This document shows, one piece after another, positions 1-11,094 of a DNA stretch of 64,000 bases; position 1 is the stretch's first letter; each line of letters starts with the position of its first letter. Below the pieces are notes generated by a model that was not told the DNA's origin, ran no database searches, and saw only the letters and a list, made by a program, of their open reading frames with translations. The DNA lies in assembly GCF_949987515.2 (NCBI RefSeq), contig NC_082697.1, forward strand, positions 20,281,730 through 20,345,729. Reading direction: 5' to 3'. The position numbers were made by a program, and so were the translations under genes. This DNA is from Delphinus delphis (Eukaryota > Chordata > Mammalia > Artiodactyla > Delphinidae).

Positions 1-2227
1 GGCCATGCAAGGAGAATAGGAGGCTCGTGCTCAAAAGACCTGAACTCCTCCATGGTTTGGGGAGAAGAGCTTTTATAGGCAAAATCTGGGGGGAGGGCTG
101 CAGGGTGTGTGACCTTCCTCTGATTTGTTGGTGGTGAGGTAACAGGGCGGTGCTCCAGGAATTTCAATCATCTGCCTTCTGGTTCCAACCAGCCTGGGGT
201 CCACGTGCCTGTGCTCAGCCTGAAGTTACCATCCTCCACCTGGGTGGGGGCCTTAGGTCCTGTAGAAGAACTCTGAGATACGTATCAAGTTGTTCTGTAT
301 CCCCTGAGGAGCCAGGACCCTGCCCAATTGCTGCATTATCATTTCTTGACTGCATTTCCTTTGTTTCTGCATTCCCTCACTCCTCTAATTAGTAACTGTT
401 TGAATCTGCCCTTTGGAACTCAGGGAAGGTCTAGGAGGCCTTTTTCCTACAAACAAGAAATGGGTGCACAGAAAGGCTTTTGTAACAGGCAGGACCCCAC
501 TGGGTCCTGCTCTGTTTCGTTTACACAGCCTGAGAGTGGAGCCTCCTTAAATTCTGCACACTTGCCTCACCCCAGCCCGAGTCCTGTACTTGTGCCAGAA
601 GCAGGATGTTACCCAGAGCCCTTCAGGTGCAGGACGTTGTCATTCTGGTGGCCTCCCACTGGCTTGCACTCCATCCCTTAGGCTGCATCTATTAATCACC
701 TGGGCTCAGCCAGGTCTGTCCTCAATACTCTGGGGCTGAGGTCACAGCATACCCAGTGTCTGGACCATCCCAACCAGGACCATGTGTCAGCTTAGCAACT
801 CCTCCATCAAAGTGGCTCCCCCTGGCCATGAGCTCACAAGGACTGTGTGTGTCCCTCCAGATGACAGCTCTTTTACCTCTGGGTGTCACAGCAAGAGCCA
901 GAGAAGGAAGCAGGTGATAAGACTATAAAGTCATGTTTCCAGAAATGCCAACCAACCTTTTCTGACACCGCACCTGGACCTCCAGCCCCTTTGCCAACTT
1001 CCCCATTGTTTTATTATAATGAGCAACAAGCTCATTAATAACCCCTCCCCCTGAGTCCCAACCACAAGGGGAACCAGCAGGTGCAAGGGGCTCACAATTA
1101 GTCCTTTATAATGCGTGGTTGGCAACAAACCCACTCTGAAGCTGGAACAGCAAGGACCTGGCTCCTGGTAGCGTCTGCAGCCACTGGAGTAATTAATGGC
1201 AGAGGCACAGAATGGAGAGAGAGTATGTTAACTCTTGAGCAGCCACTGAGCCCAGAATTCTTGGAAAATTGAGGGGGAAGAATTTCGCATGCACTGGAAG
1301 AAAATGTCCAACTTCTGTCTCAGTCTCCCTGCCTGTGTCTCTGGTGTTTCTCCTCAATAAATCAGGCCCCTATCATCACCTCTATGAAGACAACCCAAAA
1401 CTTTGTGTTCTACCCTGTCTTCTCACTCCTACATTTCCAGCGGGTCCTGGGATATTCTATTGGCATCAGTCCAGAACTGAGACATCTGAATGTAGGTATC
1501 GGGACCTTTCCCGGGAAAGAGTAGCCTGGGGCTCAAGGGACAATAGTGAGGTTAGGAGTGGTACTATGTGGAACAGGGAAGTTCTCAAACTACGGCTGAG
1601 CAGAGGGGACTTTCCAGGGGCATTAAACATGAAAATCATAAATGTATAATGAACCCAACCTCCACAGTTGTATGGTTTTCTCCAGCAAAGAACACTGAAG
1701 GTAAAGTAGCACTGGCCAGGGAGTGTATCACAAAAGTCATGGAGTAGTGTATCACCATGGGGCCCAGATTGGGCATGGAGGAGAGTAGATTCAGGAAGGG
1801 CTGGTGGACTGATAAGACCATGAACATAAATACTCATGGGGTTGGAGTAAGGTCAAAAAGGCAAGTCAATGAGAGTGAAGGAAAGGAAAAGGAAGGAGAA
1901 CAGAGAAGGAACTCTGAGAAGCTAAGATTTCAGAGGCCAAGAGTTCAGATGTAATGACCAGATCCAGACTATAGCCATGGTTAGCTGTCAACAGAACCAT
2001 CACATTGCGTAACTCCAGGGAACACCGATCACATAGAATTCAATGAGGCTGTGCAATATGGTGGCCCTGGTGGCTGAAGAAGAGTTAAAGTGAAGGTCTT
2101 TGTCAATGAAGAGGCCAAGGAATGGTGTGGCAAGGGCACTGGATGGATGGCCCACATGAGGACTGAAGATGCCCTGGATGATGGTGGGATTCGAGACAGA
2201 GAGGGAGACTGTGCTGGAGAAAAAGTA
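1..2227. other. Unique DNA, no gene recognised
   Basis: No interspersed repeat that I recognise and no open frame with a domain. Short frames (up to 126 codons) occur on both strands, at the rate expected by chance. An AT-rich block at 985-1215 is listed separately as a possible conserved element. Confidence 0.5.
985..1215. promoter_or_regulatory. Candidate conserved non-coding element
   Basis: A repeat-free block carrying several homeodomain-type cores (CTCATTAATAA, CAATTAG, TAATTAATGG) and a RUNX-like AACCACAAGG within about 200 bp. This clustering is what is seen directly. That it is conserved or active is inference, since no alignment could be made. It could simply be AT-rich neutral DNA. 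Confidence 0.2.
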
Positions 2228-2278
2228 TGACCTTGACCCCAAGCAAGCCTGACCTCGACCCCAAGCAAGCCTGACCTC
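2228..2278 (+). repeat. 22-bp tandem duplication, 2.3 copies
   Basis: Unit 1 is 2228-2249, unit 2 is 2250-2271 and a partial unit is 2272-2278. The two full units differ at one base (T/C). Unit 1 contains TGACCTTGA, whose reverse complement TCAAGGTCA is a perfect ERR/SF-1 extended half-site. The T-to-C change in unit 2 alters that site. Confidence 0.85.
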
Positions 2279-2404
2279 AAATACAATTCCACCAATTGTT
2301 TATTGTATGTCCTTGTAGTAAATCTCTTAGCTCTTCAGGGTTTCTGATGCCTCATATTTAAAATAGAATCAAGTACTTAACTTCAAGGTGGTAATGAGAA
2401 TTTT

Positions 2405-2538
2405 ATTTTATTTATTTTTTATTTTTTGCCTGCACCATGTGGCTTGTGGGATCTTAGTTCTCAGACCAGGGATCAAACCCGGGCCCGCGGCAGTAGAAAC
2501 ACAGAGGCCTAACCACTAGACCACCAGGGAATTCCCCA
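2405..2538 (-). mobile_element. CHR-type tRNA-derived SINE (short form)
   Basis: Read on the minus strand it starts with the typical CHR head (GGGGAATTCCCTGGTGG), has a tRNA-like body, and ends in an A/T-rich tail that appears as the T-rich run at 2405-2427. It is flanked by the 8-bp direct repeat AGAATTTT (2397-2404 and 2539-2546), the expected L1-machinery target-site duplication. CHR SINEs are restricted to cetaceans, hippos and ruminants. Confidence 0.88.
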
Positions 2539-2789
2539 AGAATTTTCAAAGACGTTTGATGTGCAGTAGGGGGCTGTTCTTGGACTTGTTTTCTGTCAGA
2601 TAAGGTCCCTATTCCCCTGCATTGCTCTCTAACGTAAAAAGAGCTGACCTCTGACTCAGATCCAAGGTCAGCTGGTTTCCAGCAGCGTTGGGCCAATGGG
2701 AAGTATGGATGGGAGATTGAAAGGCAGAAGGAAAGCAAAATAGGTATTTCTTCATCACTTCCTTCCTCCCTCCTCAAGCAAGGGCTGAA

Positions 2790-3050
2790 TCTCCTCCATG
2801 GTTTTAGCTCCTGTGAAACAGATCATTTTAGGTTCCAACTTCTGCCCCAAGCTCTGATAACCCCGCCTCCTTTTCTCTCCAGCCCTGGCAGTTGTAGTGG
2901 CCTTCTGCTATTGCATAAACTCTTGGTGGCCTCACCATCTCCTGTTTAGCTTCTCAACTTTCCCATCACTTGTGTAATCAACTCCCTAATTAAATTCCCT
3001 CTGTTTTAAACATTTAGGGTGGTTTCTGATTTTCTTCCTGGATCTAACAA
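2790..3050 (+). mobile_element. Ancient retroelement remnant, family not assigned
   Basis: The layout resembles old mammalian LTR or LINE ends: a C/T-rich body, then ATTAAA near 2990, then a short conserved-looking end by 3050. I recognise the general pattern, and a similar element lies at 36113-36524, but I cannot name the family. Confidence 0.35.
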
Positions 3051-3702
3051 TTACAAGTGCCTGGTGTCATGTTGGCACATAGGGGCACTTAAATACTTTG
3101 TACTTATTATAATTATGTTTTGACTGTTATTAATACTTAGTTGTCCAAGACCCTTGTATGTATTCAGTCCACCAAAGATGGCAGCCAGGATGGGAACAAG
3201 CTGGCATAACCATCTGCCATGTCTTCTAAGAACAGGGGTGGCTAATGGACAATTACAAGGCATATTATTTACTTGGACCTCTGAATCTTACCACTGGAAC
3301 AATGACTGAGGGCTTTGACTTTAAATCCCTGGTGCCTAACACAGGGGCTGGCACACAGTAATTCCCCATAATGGTTATTAGACTGACTTGAAGTCTTTCC
3401 AGTTATGTAGTCAGAACAGCATCTATTTATAAGGTGGGAGACCCCTGAGTTCAGGTTGCAGGATCTCACCTGTGTGTGCACTGAAATTTTTTAAATTAGG
3501 GCTATATCAGGAGAGCCAGGATTAAAAGGGCAAGATGACAGAGGCACTCATCTATGGCATAAAATCTAAACTTATGCCAAGAAAACTCAGCAATCAAGAT
3601 ACCTAATATTATAAAGTAGTATTTTTAAAAAATCATCATTAATGCAAAAATCCATGATGAACAAAATAGCAAAATTTGAATAAAGATAGGATTAGTATTT
3701 CT

Positions 3703-3864
3703 TTTTTTTTTCACACACACACACACTGTATTTTATTTTTGCAAGAGATAAATAAACTGGCACCAAGCATTGTAAATGGATGACCACAACAGAAGCAACA
3801 ATGATTGCAATTACCAAACACGAAACACACTCACACTATGTCATAATATTAACATTCAGTCCAG
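3703..3864 (-). pseudogene. 5'-truncated retrocopy of an mRNA 3' end
   Basis: The 162-bp insert is bounded by a perfect 16-bp direct repeat (TAGGATTAGTATTTCT at 3687-3702 and 3865-3880). Read on the minus strand it ends with AATAAA (3732-3737), about 20 nt of a GT repeat, then an A tail (T-run from 3703). This is the hallmark of an L1-mobilised, severely 5'-truncated transcript. It does not look like the L1 or CHR 3' ends in this window. The parent transcript is not recognised; it could also be the tip of an unfamiliar LINE. Confidence 0.75.
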
Positions 3865-4046
3865 TAGGATTAGTATTTCTGATTTTTCCTTTTGCATCAG
3901 GCTCCAATATGGTTCAGCACAGCACTGACTAACTGAGTCACTGCTTCTTGTGGTTCCTTCACTGCTGCTTCAGGCACCTGATGTCTCTAGAGCTAAGATC
4001 CAATCCTCCCCAACCAGCCACACACCACCCCCGCCAGACACATACA

Positions 4047-4150
4047 CTGCTGTCTGTGGGCTCTGGAGCAGGGGCTGTGTCTGTCCTATTCCCTGCTGAA
4101 ACTGCCTGGCACATACTAGATGCAAATTCATGTGTCTAATGAATGAATGC
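4047..4150 (+). mobile_element. L2 3'-end fragment
   Basis: Diverged match to the common mammalian L2 tail: a 'gctctggagcaggggctgtg' stretch, then 'gcctggcacatactag', ending in a TGAATGAATG-type tail. The short length and divergence are typical. Confidence 0.5.
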
Positions 4151-4214
4151 ACAAATCCTCTTCTCTGCATTGTGGAGATTCCATCAGGGTCACCACTAAG
4201 ATATTCTAACAATG

Positions 4215-4948
4215 CACTTCTAAAAGAACAAAATCCAAACTCACTAGGAATCAAAGAAATGTAAATTGCAACAAGGAGGTGCAATTTTTCATTGCTAGAA
4301 TTAGCAAAGATTTAAGAGATTGACAATACCCAGTATTGACATGGAAATCAAGAAAAAAGGCATTCCTATGCATTACTGCTAGGGCTGCAAATTAATATAG
4401 TGATTCTGGAAAGCAATTTGGCAATATGTAGCAAAAGCCCTTCAAAAGTACATTTCTTTTGACCTAGCAATCCCACTTCAAAGAATTTATTCTAAGGAAA
4501 TAATTAGGCAAGTGCCAGAAGATGTATCTTCCAGGGTGTTTCATCACAGTATTGTTTATAAACAGCAAGAGTGTGCAAGCAGCCTAAAGATCAAGTATTT
4601 GGCTTACTTTTTTTTTTACTTCTTCATTAGAGTACAATTGCTTTACAATGATGTGTCAGCTTCTGCCCCACAACAAAATGAATCAGCTATACATATGGGC
4701 TTACTATTAACATTAGGAAATAGTAATAAATAAATAAAGGTATCATATGATGGAATATTATGCAGCCATTTAAAATGGTGATGTGGTTCTGTATGTACTT
4801 AAAACAGAAGGACGTTCATGATGTATTAAGCAGAATAACAGATTATAAAATATATACATAATGTAACCGCCACTTTTAAAGCATATATGGAGAAAGTCTG
4901 GAAGGCTGAATACTAATGGTGGTTATCTCTAGGTAGAGAATATTAGAT
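4215..4948 (+). mobile_element. Old L1M 3' end, interrupted by two younger L1s
   Basis: Diverged plus-strand L1 sequence covering the ORF2 end and 3' UTR. It resumes at about 6230-6290 after the inserted element at 4965-6212. It also contains a second, much smaller insert at 4609-4697. There is no intact frame. This element is the host of the nest and so the oldest layer. Confidence 0.75.
4609..4697 (-). mobile_element. Tiny 5'-truncated L1 3' tip
   Basis: An 89-bp insert inside the older L1, flanked by the 8-bp direct repeat GGCTTACT (4601-4608 and 4698-4705). Read on the minus strand it is the last part of the same L1 3' UTR family seen at 33040-33432, ending in an A tail (T-run at 4608-4618). 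Confidence 0.82.
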
Positions 4949-4964
4949 AATTTTAATTTTTTAA

Positions 4965-6212
4965 GACTTTATTTTTCAGAGCAGTTTTAGATTCACATTG
5001 AAATTGAGAGGAAAGTAAAGAGATTTCCCATATACACCCTGTCCCCACACATGCATAGCCTCCTGCATTAACAACATCCCTCACTAAAGTGATACTTTTG
5101 TTTCCATTGATGAAGATATATTGACATGTCATAATCACCCAAAGTCCATAGTCTACATTATGGTCTTGTACATTCTACAGGTTTGGACAAATGTATAATG
5201 ACATGTATCCGTCATTATAGTATCATACAGCGTAGTTTTACTGTCTTAAAAAGCTTCTATGCTTCACCTGCTCATCCCTCCCCAACCCCAATCCTTGGCA
5301 ACAACTCATCTGTTTACTCTCTCCATAGTTTTGCCTTTCCTGGAATGTCATATAGTTGAAATCAAGACTATAGAACTCCCTGAAAATAACATAGGAGATA
5401 ACCTAGATGACCTTCGATGTGGTGAAGATTTATTAGGTACCACACCAAGGGCATGCCCCATGAAAGCAATAATTGATAAGCTGGACTTCATTAAAATTTA
5501 AAACTTCTGCTTTGCAAAGACAATGTCAAGATAATGAGAAGACAGGCCATGGACTGGGAGAAAATGTTTGCCAAAGATAGATCAGACAAAGGACTATTAT
5601 CTAAAATATACAAAGAACACTGAAATCTCAACAATGACAAAACAAACAACCTGATCTTAAAATTGGTCAAATCACTTAACAGATACCTCACCAGAGAAGA
5701 TCTACAGATGAAAAACATACAAAAAATGCTCCACACCATATGTCATCAGGGAAATGGAAATTAAAACAACAATGAGATATCATTATATACCTAATAAAAT
5801 GGCCAAAATTCAGAACACTGACACCACCAAATGCTGGCAAGGCAGTGGAGCAACAGGAGCTCTCATCCATTGCTGGTGGGGATGCAACATGGTACAGCTG
5901 CTTTGGAAGACGGTTTGGTGGTTACAAAACTAAACATCCTCTTACCATACAACCCATCAACTGTGCCCAAAATATATGAAAACTTATGTCCACACAAAAA
6001 CTTGCATCTTTTTGCAAGCAGTTATATCCATAGATGCTTCATTTATACTTGCCAAAACTTGGTAGCAACCAAGATGTCCTTTGGCAGGTGGAATATTACT
6101 CAACACTAAAAAGAAATGAGCTATCAATCCATGAAAAGACATAGAGGAAACTTAAAGGCATATTACCAAATGAAAGAAGCCAAATAGAAAAGGCTACATA
6201 CAGTGTGATTCC
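4965..6212 (-). mobile_element. L1 with twin-priming 5' inversion
   Basis: Two L1 segments in opposite orientation. The 3' UTR part (4965 to about 5364) is on the minus strand; the ORF2 C-terminal part (about 5365-6212) is on the plus strand. The far end of the inverted part (GGCTACATACAGTGTGATTCC near 6191-6211) abuts, in the ancestral element, the inner end of the 3' part (TATAGTTGAAATCA at 5351-5364), so the two pieces were once continuous. A shared AATTTTAATTTTTT(T)AA lies at 4949-4964 and 6213-6229 as target-site duplication. This is the geometry expected from twin priming. No frame is intact. Confidence 0.85.
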
Positions 6213-6740
6213 AATTTTAATTTTTTTAACCTTTCATTTTTCTGAATTCTCTAAATTTAATACAATGATCATTTATAACTTGTGTAATTCTAAAAGTGAA
6301 AGTAACGTATTCAGTGTTACTATCCTATTCTACACATTGTGGGGTGAATTTCCCAGCAGGGTATGGGCAAGTTGAAATCTCCATTATCACCTTCATCTAC
6401 ATGGGAGCTTCCTTTGTTGTCGAATCAGATCAGATAATATGGTGCAGATATCTTCTCCACATAGGGCAGCCCATTTTTTCTTCCTTGGCCAGTACCCCAT
6501 GATTTTCCAGAGGTGTTTCTGAGACTTGGTCACCATTCTTGAATATTCAGATCTCTCTCGTACCAAAGATCCCAAAGGTCACTTTTTTTTAATTGAAAGG
6601 CTCATCCTGTTTGCTATCTCAAGTAAACCTTGCAGGCCCCAAGCCTGTTTTAGCATTTAGGAAATAAGGATAAGTATTTACCTCACAGGTAGACTAAAAG
6701 ACAAAATTGTAGAAAGGTCTCAGTGTACACTAAGTGTATC

Positions 6741-7122
6741 AGGCAGGATAAGCTGAGTAACAAACAATCACCAAATCTCTGGGTTGAAACCACAAGAATG
6801 TATTTCTTACTACACAACACATCTCTCATAGGTCAGCTGGGACCTCTGCTCCACATGGTCCTCCCTCAAGGATCCTGGCTGAGGAAGACTCCATCTCCAT
6901 GATTTCACTTTGCCAAAGCAGGGGAAAGAAAGCAATGGCACCTAGTGCACTAGCTCTTAAAGCTCCTACCCACGAAATGTCCATGTCATGCCACTCTCCT
7001 CTCATTGGCCAAAACAAGTTACATGACATCTGAATTCAAAGGGGATAGCGAAATACGTTCCTACTATGCATCTAAGAGGCTGAAAGCCAGAAATATTGGT
7101 GAATGGCAAAAGTATCTCCCAC
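6741..7122 (-). mobile_element. Ancient mammalian interspersed repeat, family not assigned
   Basis: The start (GGCAGGATAAGCT, then 'caaatctctgggttgaaacca'), the middle ('cataggtcagctgggacctctgctcc') and the end ('attggccaaaacaagttacatg') match a repeat pattern I have seen many times in mammals. I am not sure whether it is LTR or DNA class. Confidence 0.4.
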
Positions 7123-7199
7123 AGTAGGCATTCATGAATGTTTTTTGAATAAAAGGAAGTATTTATTTCAAACCCAGCTCTGTGACAGAGAGGTCTATG

Positions 7200-7340
7200 A
7201 TGTGTCAGGCCTTGTGATAGGTCACGTTTACAGTGTGAAATGAATTAGTGATTCTTACCAAAGCCACACAGCTAGTAAAGGCTAGAACCGGATTTGACTC
7301 CACAGACTGTACCCTACCCATTATGTCTGTTTGCGCCATG
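7200..7340 (+). mobile_element. MIR fragment
   Basis: The core 'ccacacagctagtaaaggctagaaccggat' corresponds to the MIR stretch after the conserved core, in plus orientation. Diverged and truncated. Confidence 0.6.
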
Positions 7341-7520
7341 CCAGGGTTTCTTAACTTCTGCAAGCCTCTTTCCTCCTCATCTTTCAGAAGCAAATGACAT
7401 TGACTGCTTTGGGTTCATTCTACAGGAGGGATGAAACGCCCTGCTGTGGTTGGCACAAAGGCTCTGTGAGACAGGGCAGCGTGTATTGTCCAATGTCTGG
7501 TCAAAATGGTGCCTGGACAC

Positions 7521-8365
7521 AAAAGGTGCTCAACATCACCAATCATCAGAGAAATGCAAATCAAAACCACAATGAGATATCATCTCACACCTGCCAGAAT
7601 GGTTATCATCAAAAAGACCACAAATAACAAATGTTAACGGGGATGTGGAAAAAAGGGAACACTTGTACACGGTTGGTGAGAATGTAAATTGGTGTTGCTA
7701 CTATGGAAAACAATGTGGAGGTTCCTTCAAAAACTAAAAATAGAACTATCATATGATCCAGCAATTCCACTGCTGGGTATATAGCTGGAGAAAATGAAAA
7801 CACTATTTCAAAAAGATACATGAATCCCAGCGTTCATAGCAGCATTATTTTCAATCGTCAAGATTTGGAACAACCTAAGTGTCCATCAACAGATGAATGG
7901 GTAAAGAAGATGTGATATATATACACAACAGAATACTACTCAGCCATAAAAAAGAATGAATTTTGTCATTTGCAACAAAATGGATGGACTTGAAAGGTAT
8001 TATGCTAAGTGAAATAAGTCAAAGAAAGACAAACACTGTATGTTATCACTTTTATGTGGAATCTAAAATATAAAACAAACTAGTGAATATAACAAAAAAG
8101 AAACAGACTCACAGATATAGAAAACAAACTAGTGGTCACCAGTGGGGAGAGGGAACATAGCGGGGCACAACAGGGGTAGGAATTAAGAGGTACAAACAAC
8201 CATATATAAAGTAAATAAGCTACAAGGATATGTCGTGCAGCACAGGGAATATAGCCAATATTTTATGGTAACTATAACTGGAGTATAACCTTTAAAATTG
8301 TGAATCACTATGTGGTACACCTGAAACATATATAATATTGTAAATCAACTATACTTCAATAAAAA
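7521..8365 (+). mobile_element. 5'-truncated L1 (ORF2 end plus 3' UTR)
   Basis: Contains the end of ORF2 (the stretch encoding the C-terminal zinc-knuckle region, with several stops), then the 3' UTR typical of the cetartiodactyl L1s in this window, ending with TCAACTATACTTCAATAAAA. Its terminal tail is short. It is moderately diverged, so it is younger than the L1M fragments at 4215. Confidence 0.85.
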
Positions 8366-8786
8366 GGGAGGGAAATCTTCTGTGTACATAATAGGTATAA
8401 ACTTTATTACCATTAAGTTTAAAGATTGTGGAAAGTCATTAAAACTTTCTGAGTCTCATTTACCTTATTTCTAGTAAATGGAAAATACAGTACAAATCTT
8501 ATAGGTCACTGTAGGGAAAATAAAAAACAACGTATATTAAAATTCTTTTTAAAATGCTAACCAAAAGAATGGTACCCAGAGCGGCCCTGGAATTTCTCTC
8601 TGTGTTCACACGTTGGGGAGAAGGGTGGTGAGAGAGAGGGTATCCAGTATATTCTATAGTACACAGCTGATCCCTGGGCCACTCAGTTACTGAAGGATAC
8701 ATGTGTCCCCACTCAGTCATTGGACTGTATGTGTCATTATCTAAGAGGATCAGACAAGTCCTGACACGTGAATCCGGCTCTCCTCA

Positions 8787-8825
8787 CCATCACACATATA
8801 TACACACACGCACACACATGCACAA
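8787..8825. repeat. Degenerate CA/TA microsatellite
   Basis: An interrupted run of CA and TA dinucleotides (catcacacatatatacacacacgcacacac). It is low complexity and lies 280 bp before the main (CA)n. Confidence 0.7.
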
Positions 8826-9102
8826 TCGCCTCTAGACAGCTCATGTTCACTTGCACTCACATCATAAATACCATACTGAGTCTATGCCACATGCAGCGTG
8901 AACTCATGCAGTAGCCATGTGCCCTCAACCCTTTAACCTGATTTATCGCCGTCCACATGTGCGTGTATTCTGCAGAACCCTATGGAGCTGCCATTCTGTC
9001 GGCAATTTCCTTGGCTGCACACACAACTCTGGAAAGTCACACATGTGCACACAACCATACATTCACCCATACCAGTCCATACCCGTCACATGCATGTGCG
9101 CG

Positions 9103-9106
<4 letters not shown>

Positions 9107-9150
<44 letters not shown>
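9107..9150 (+). repeat. (CA)n microsatellite, 22 units
   Basis: A pure (CA)22 run preceded by alternating purine-pyrimidine CGCG/TGTGCGCG sequence (9093-9106). It is a likely length-polymorphic marker, and the flanking GTGCGCGCACGCAC favours Z-DNA. Frames read through here are just His-Thr repeats. Confidence 0.95.
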
Positions 9151-9154
<4 letters not shown>

Positions 9155-9589
9155 GCATGTAGGCATGCGCCACCACTCATACAACTTGCTACTGGTCCCC
9201 CACACATCTCCTGACCCAGGCCATGGACTTCGTAGCAGTGAATTCAATCGCTGTCACTGCCAAGGCTGCTATTAAAACTCAGTTCTAACCATCCAGGAAA
9301 TCAGTCACCAGGGCTTGGCCCCGGCGGCCCTGGCTTCACCCAGCAGCTGTGTTCAACGTCTGCTCCACTCCCACTCCATCCATCTGCTTGGCTGGTCTTT
9401 AACCCCAGACACCCCACTTTCCAACTGCCCTTGTCCTCCTGCACGACCTGCTGCTGCTCACCAGCTGAAAGGCTGCCCGGATGTCATGAAGCCCCGCTCC
9501 CTGCCTGTACTCCTGCCCCACCATAAATCTCTGCACACAAAGAGACTGCTACTGGGAGGTAGGGGCCCATGGGGCTCAGAGCTGCCAAA

Positions 9590-10235
9590 GGGCTCCATGG
9601 AAATATTTATTGAGCACTAACTGTTTATCTTGCCTTCCACTAGGCACTAAGGCTATGGTGATAAAAACAGATGCAGTCCCTGCTTGTATGGGTCTCACCG
9701 TCTGGTTGGGGGAAATTTTTTTTTTTAAAGCACAAAATAAACATAAAATTCCAGCTCTGTGAAGTGGTATGAAGCAAAAGTGCATGGGAATGTAACATAT
9801 ACCACAGGCTACTCATCTGTAAACGGGATGAGAGTACCAACTCACAGTGCTGATGTGAAGATTCAATGAATTAATATGTATAAAGTACTTATGAACAGTT
9901 CTTGACACAAAGTAAGTGCTATGTATTGTTTGCTCTTTTATTATAGTTATATCTCCCATATAGAGGGAATTAACATAATCAGAGAGATTATGAAAGTGAC
10001 AGCTAAGGTGATAACTGAAGGATGAATAGGAAGGAATTAAGGAGATGAAGGGGGAAGGGCAATAGGAACATCATGTGCAAAGGTCCTGTGGCGGGCCATT
10101 CCAGCAGCTGGTAGAGGCTCAGGTGGGCTTCAGTGCCAACAGTGAGGAGGCAGTTGTCCAGCCTGGGGCTGGAGAAGCTGACAGATACCAAATTTGCTGG
10201 GCCTTGAAAGCCATGGTAAGAAGCTGGCATTTATG
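9590..10235 (-). mobile_element. L2 fragments split by MIR
   Basis: 9590-9715 begins with the reverse of the L2 tail (ATATTTATTGAGCACTAACTG). 9965-10235 continues with L2-like sequence ('gaacatcatgtgcaaaggtcctg', then 'gggccttgaaagccatgg'). A MIR-like piece at 9808-9935 lies between. An L1 micro-insert begins right after, at 10236. Confidence 0.6.
9808..9935 (-). mobile_element. MIR fragment
   Basis: Reverse MIR signature: 'actcatctgtaaacgggatg', 'gatgtgaagattcaatgaatt', 'aaagtaagtgctat'. Confidence 0.65.
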
Positions 10236-10285
10236 ACACATTGTAAATCAACTATTCTTCAACAAAAATAATCTTTTTTTAGAGT
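10236..10285 (+). mobile_element. L1 micro-insertion (50 bp)
   Basis: A 50-bp insert carrying only the extreme 3' end of the local L1 family (ATTGTAAATCAACTATTCTT, then CAACAAAAATAA and a short T/A tail). It is bounded by the 11-bp direct repeat TGGCATTTATG (10225-10235 and 10286-10296). Confidence 0.8.
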
Positions 10286-11094
10286 TGGCATTTATGGAAC
10301 TTAAGCTAAGTGCAGTAGAAACCCAGTGCAGAGTTATAAGCAGTTATATGGTCTCAGTAACAGTGTGAAAGACCAACCTGTTTGAAACAGGGACAGTAGA
10401 TTAAAAGGGGGCTATGTCAGCCTTCAATGCGACACCTTGGGGGTGTAGTGCTGGTGGTGACCATCGTCAGAAATTCATTGACGTAATCTGGCAAAGGGTA
10501 GAAAACATGAGGGAACAAGCCCAGGGTGGGATTAACTCACTGGCAGGGTGGCTTCCCCAGTGCATGAAGAAACACAGCAGGGCTGTGTCAGTGACCATCT
10601 GGGGACTGGAGGTCCGGGGTGGGGGCATGAGGGCAGAGGGGACCTTAGGTCCGTCAAGTAGGCAGCAGAGTCATAGTCCCAAGACTTTAGTAAATGTGGA
10701 TCAGGATTCAGGCAGCAGATGGAAATGAAGGCCTGGGTCCTTGTTCCTGGGGAAAGGGTTGCTGGTAAAAACAGAGCTGATAAAGCTCAGCAAGTATCAA
10801 GCCTCCAGGACGAGATCAGGAAACTAAGGCAGGAACACAAGTCATGAGATGTTCCCCCGAGAATAAGTATCTCTCCATAGGATTTCATCTTATTGGGTGG
10901 GAGAAGCTGCCTGGAACTCTGTGTTGAGAAGGATTCTGAAGCCAAATTTAAGCTTGGTGAGAAAGGGTGTTGAGATTTATTAACATGCTCATTATGGGCG
11001 TGGAAGGTAGGAACAGGTGGTGTGTGTATATACCATGAATTTACCACCCCTGGGTTATGAGTGTATTCATCCAAACTTCTGTGGTTGAGTGATA

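Noticed and set aside
5259..5501. 80-codon frame across the inversion junction
   Set aside because: A chimera of two L1 segments in opposite orientation, not a gene.
8917..9275. Three overlapping frames with long His-Thr repeats
   Set aside because: They only read through the (CA)22 microsatellite.
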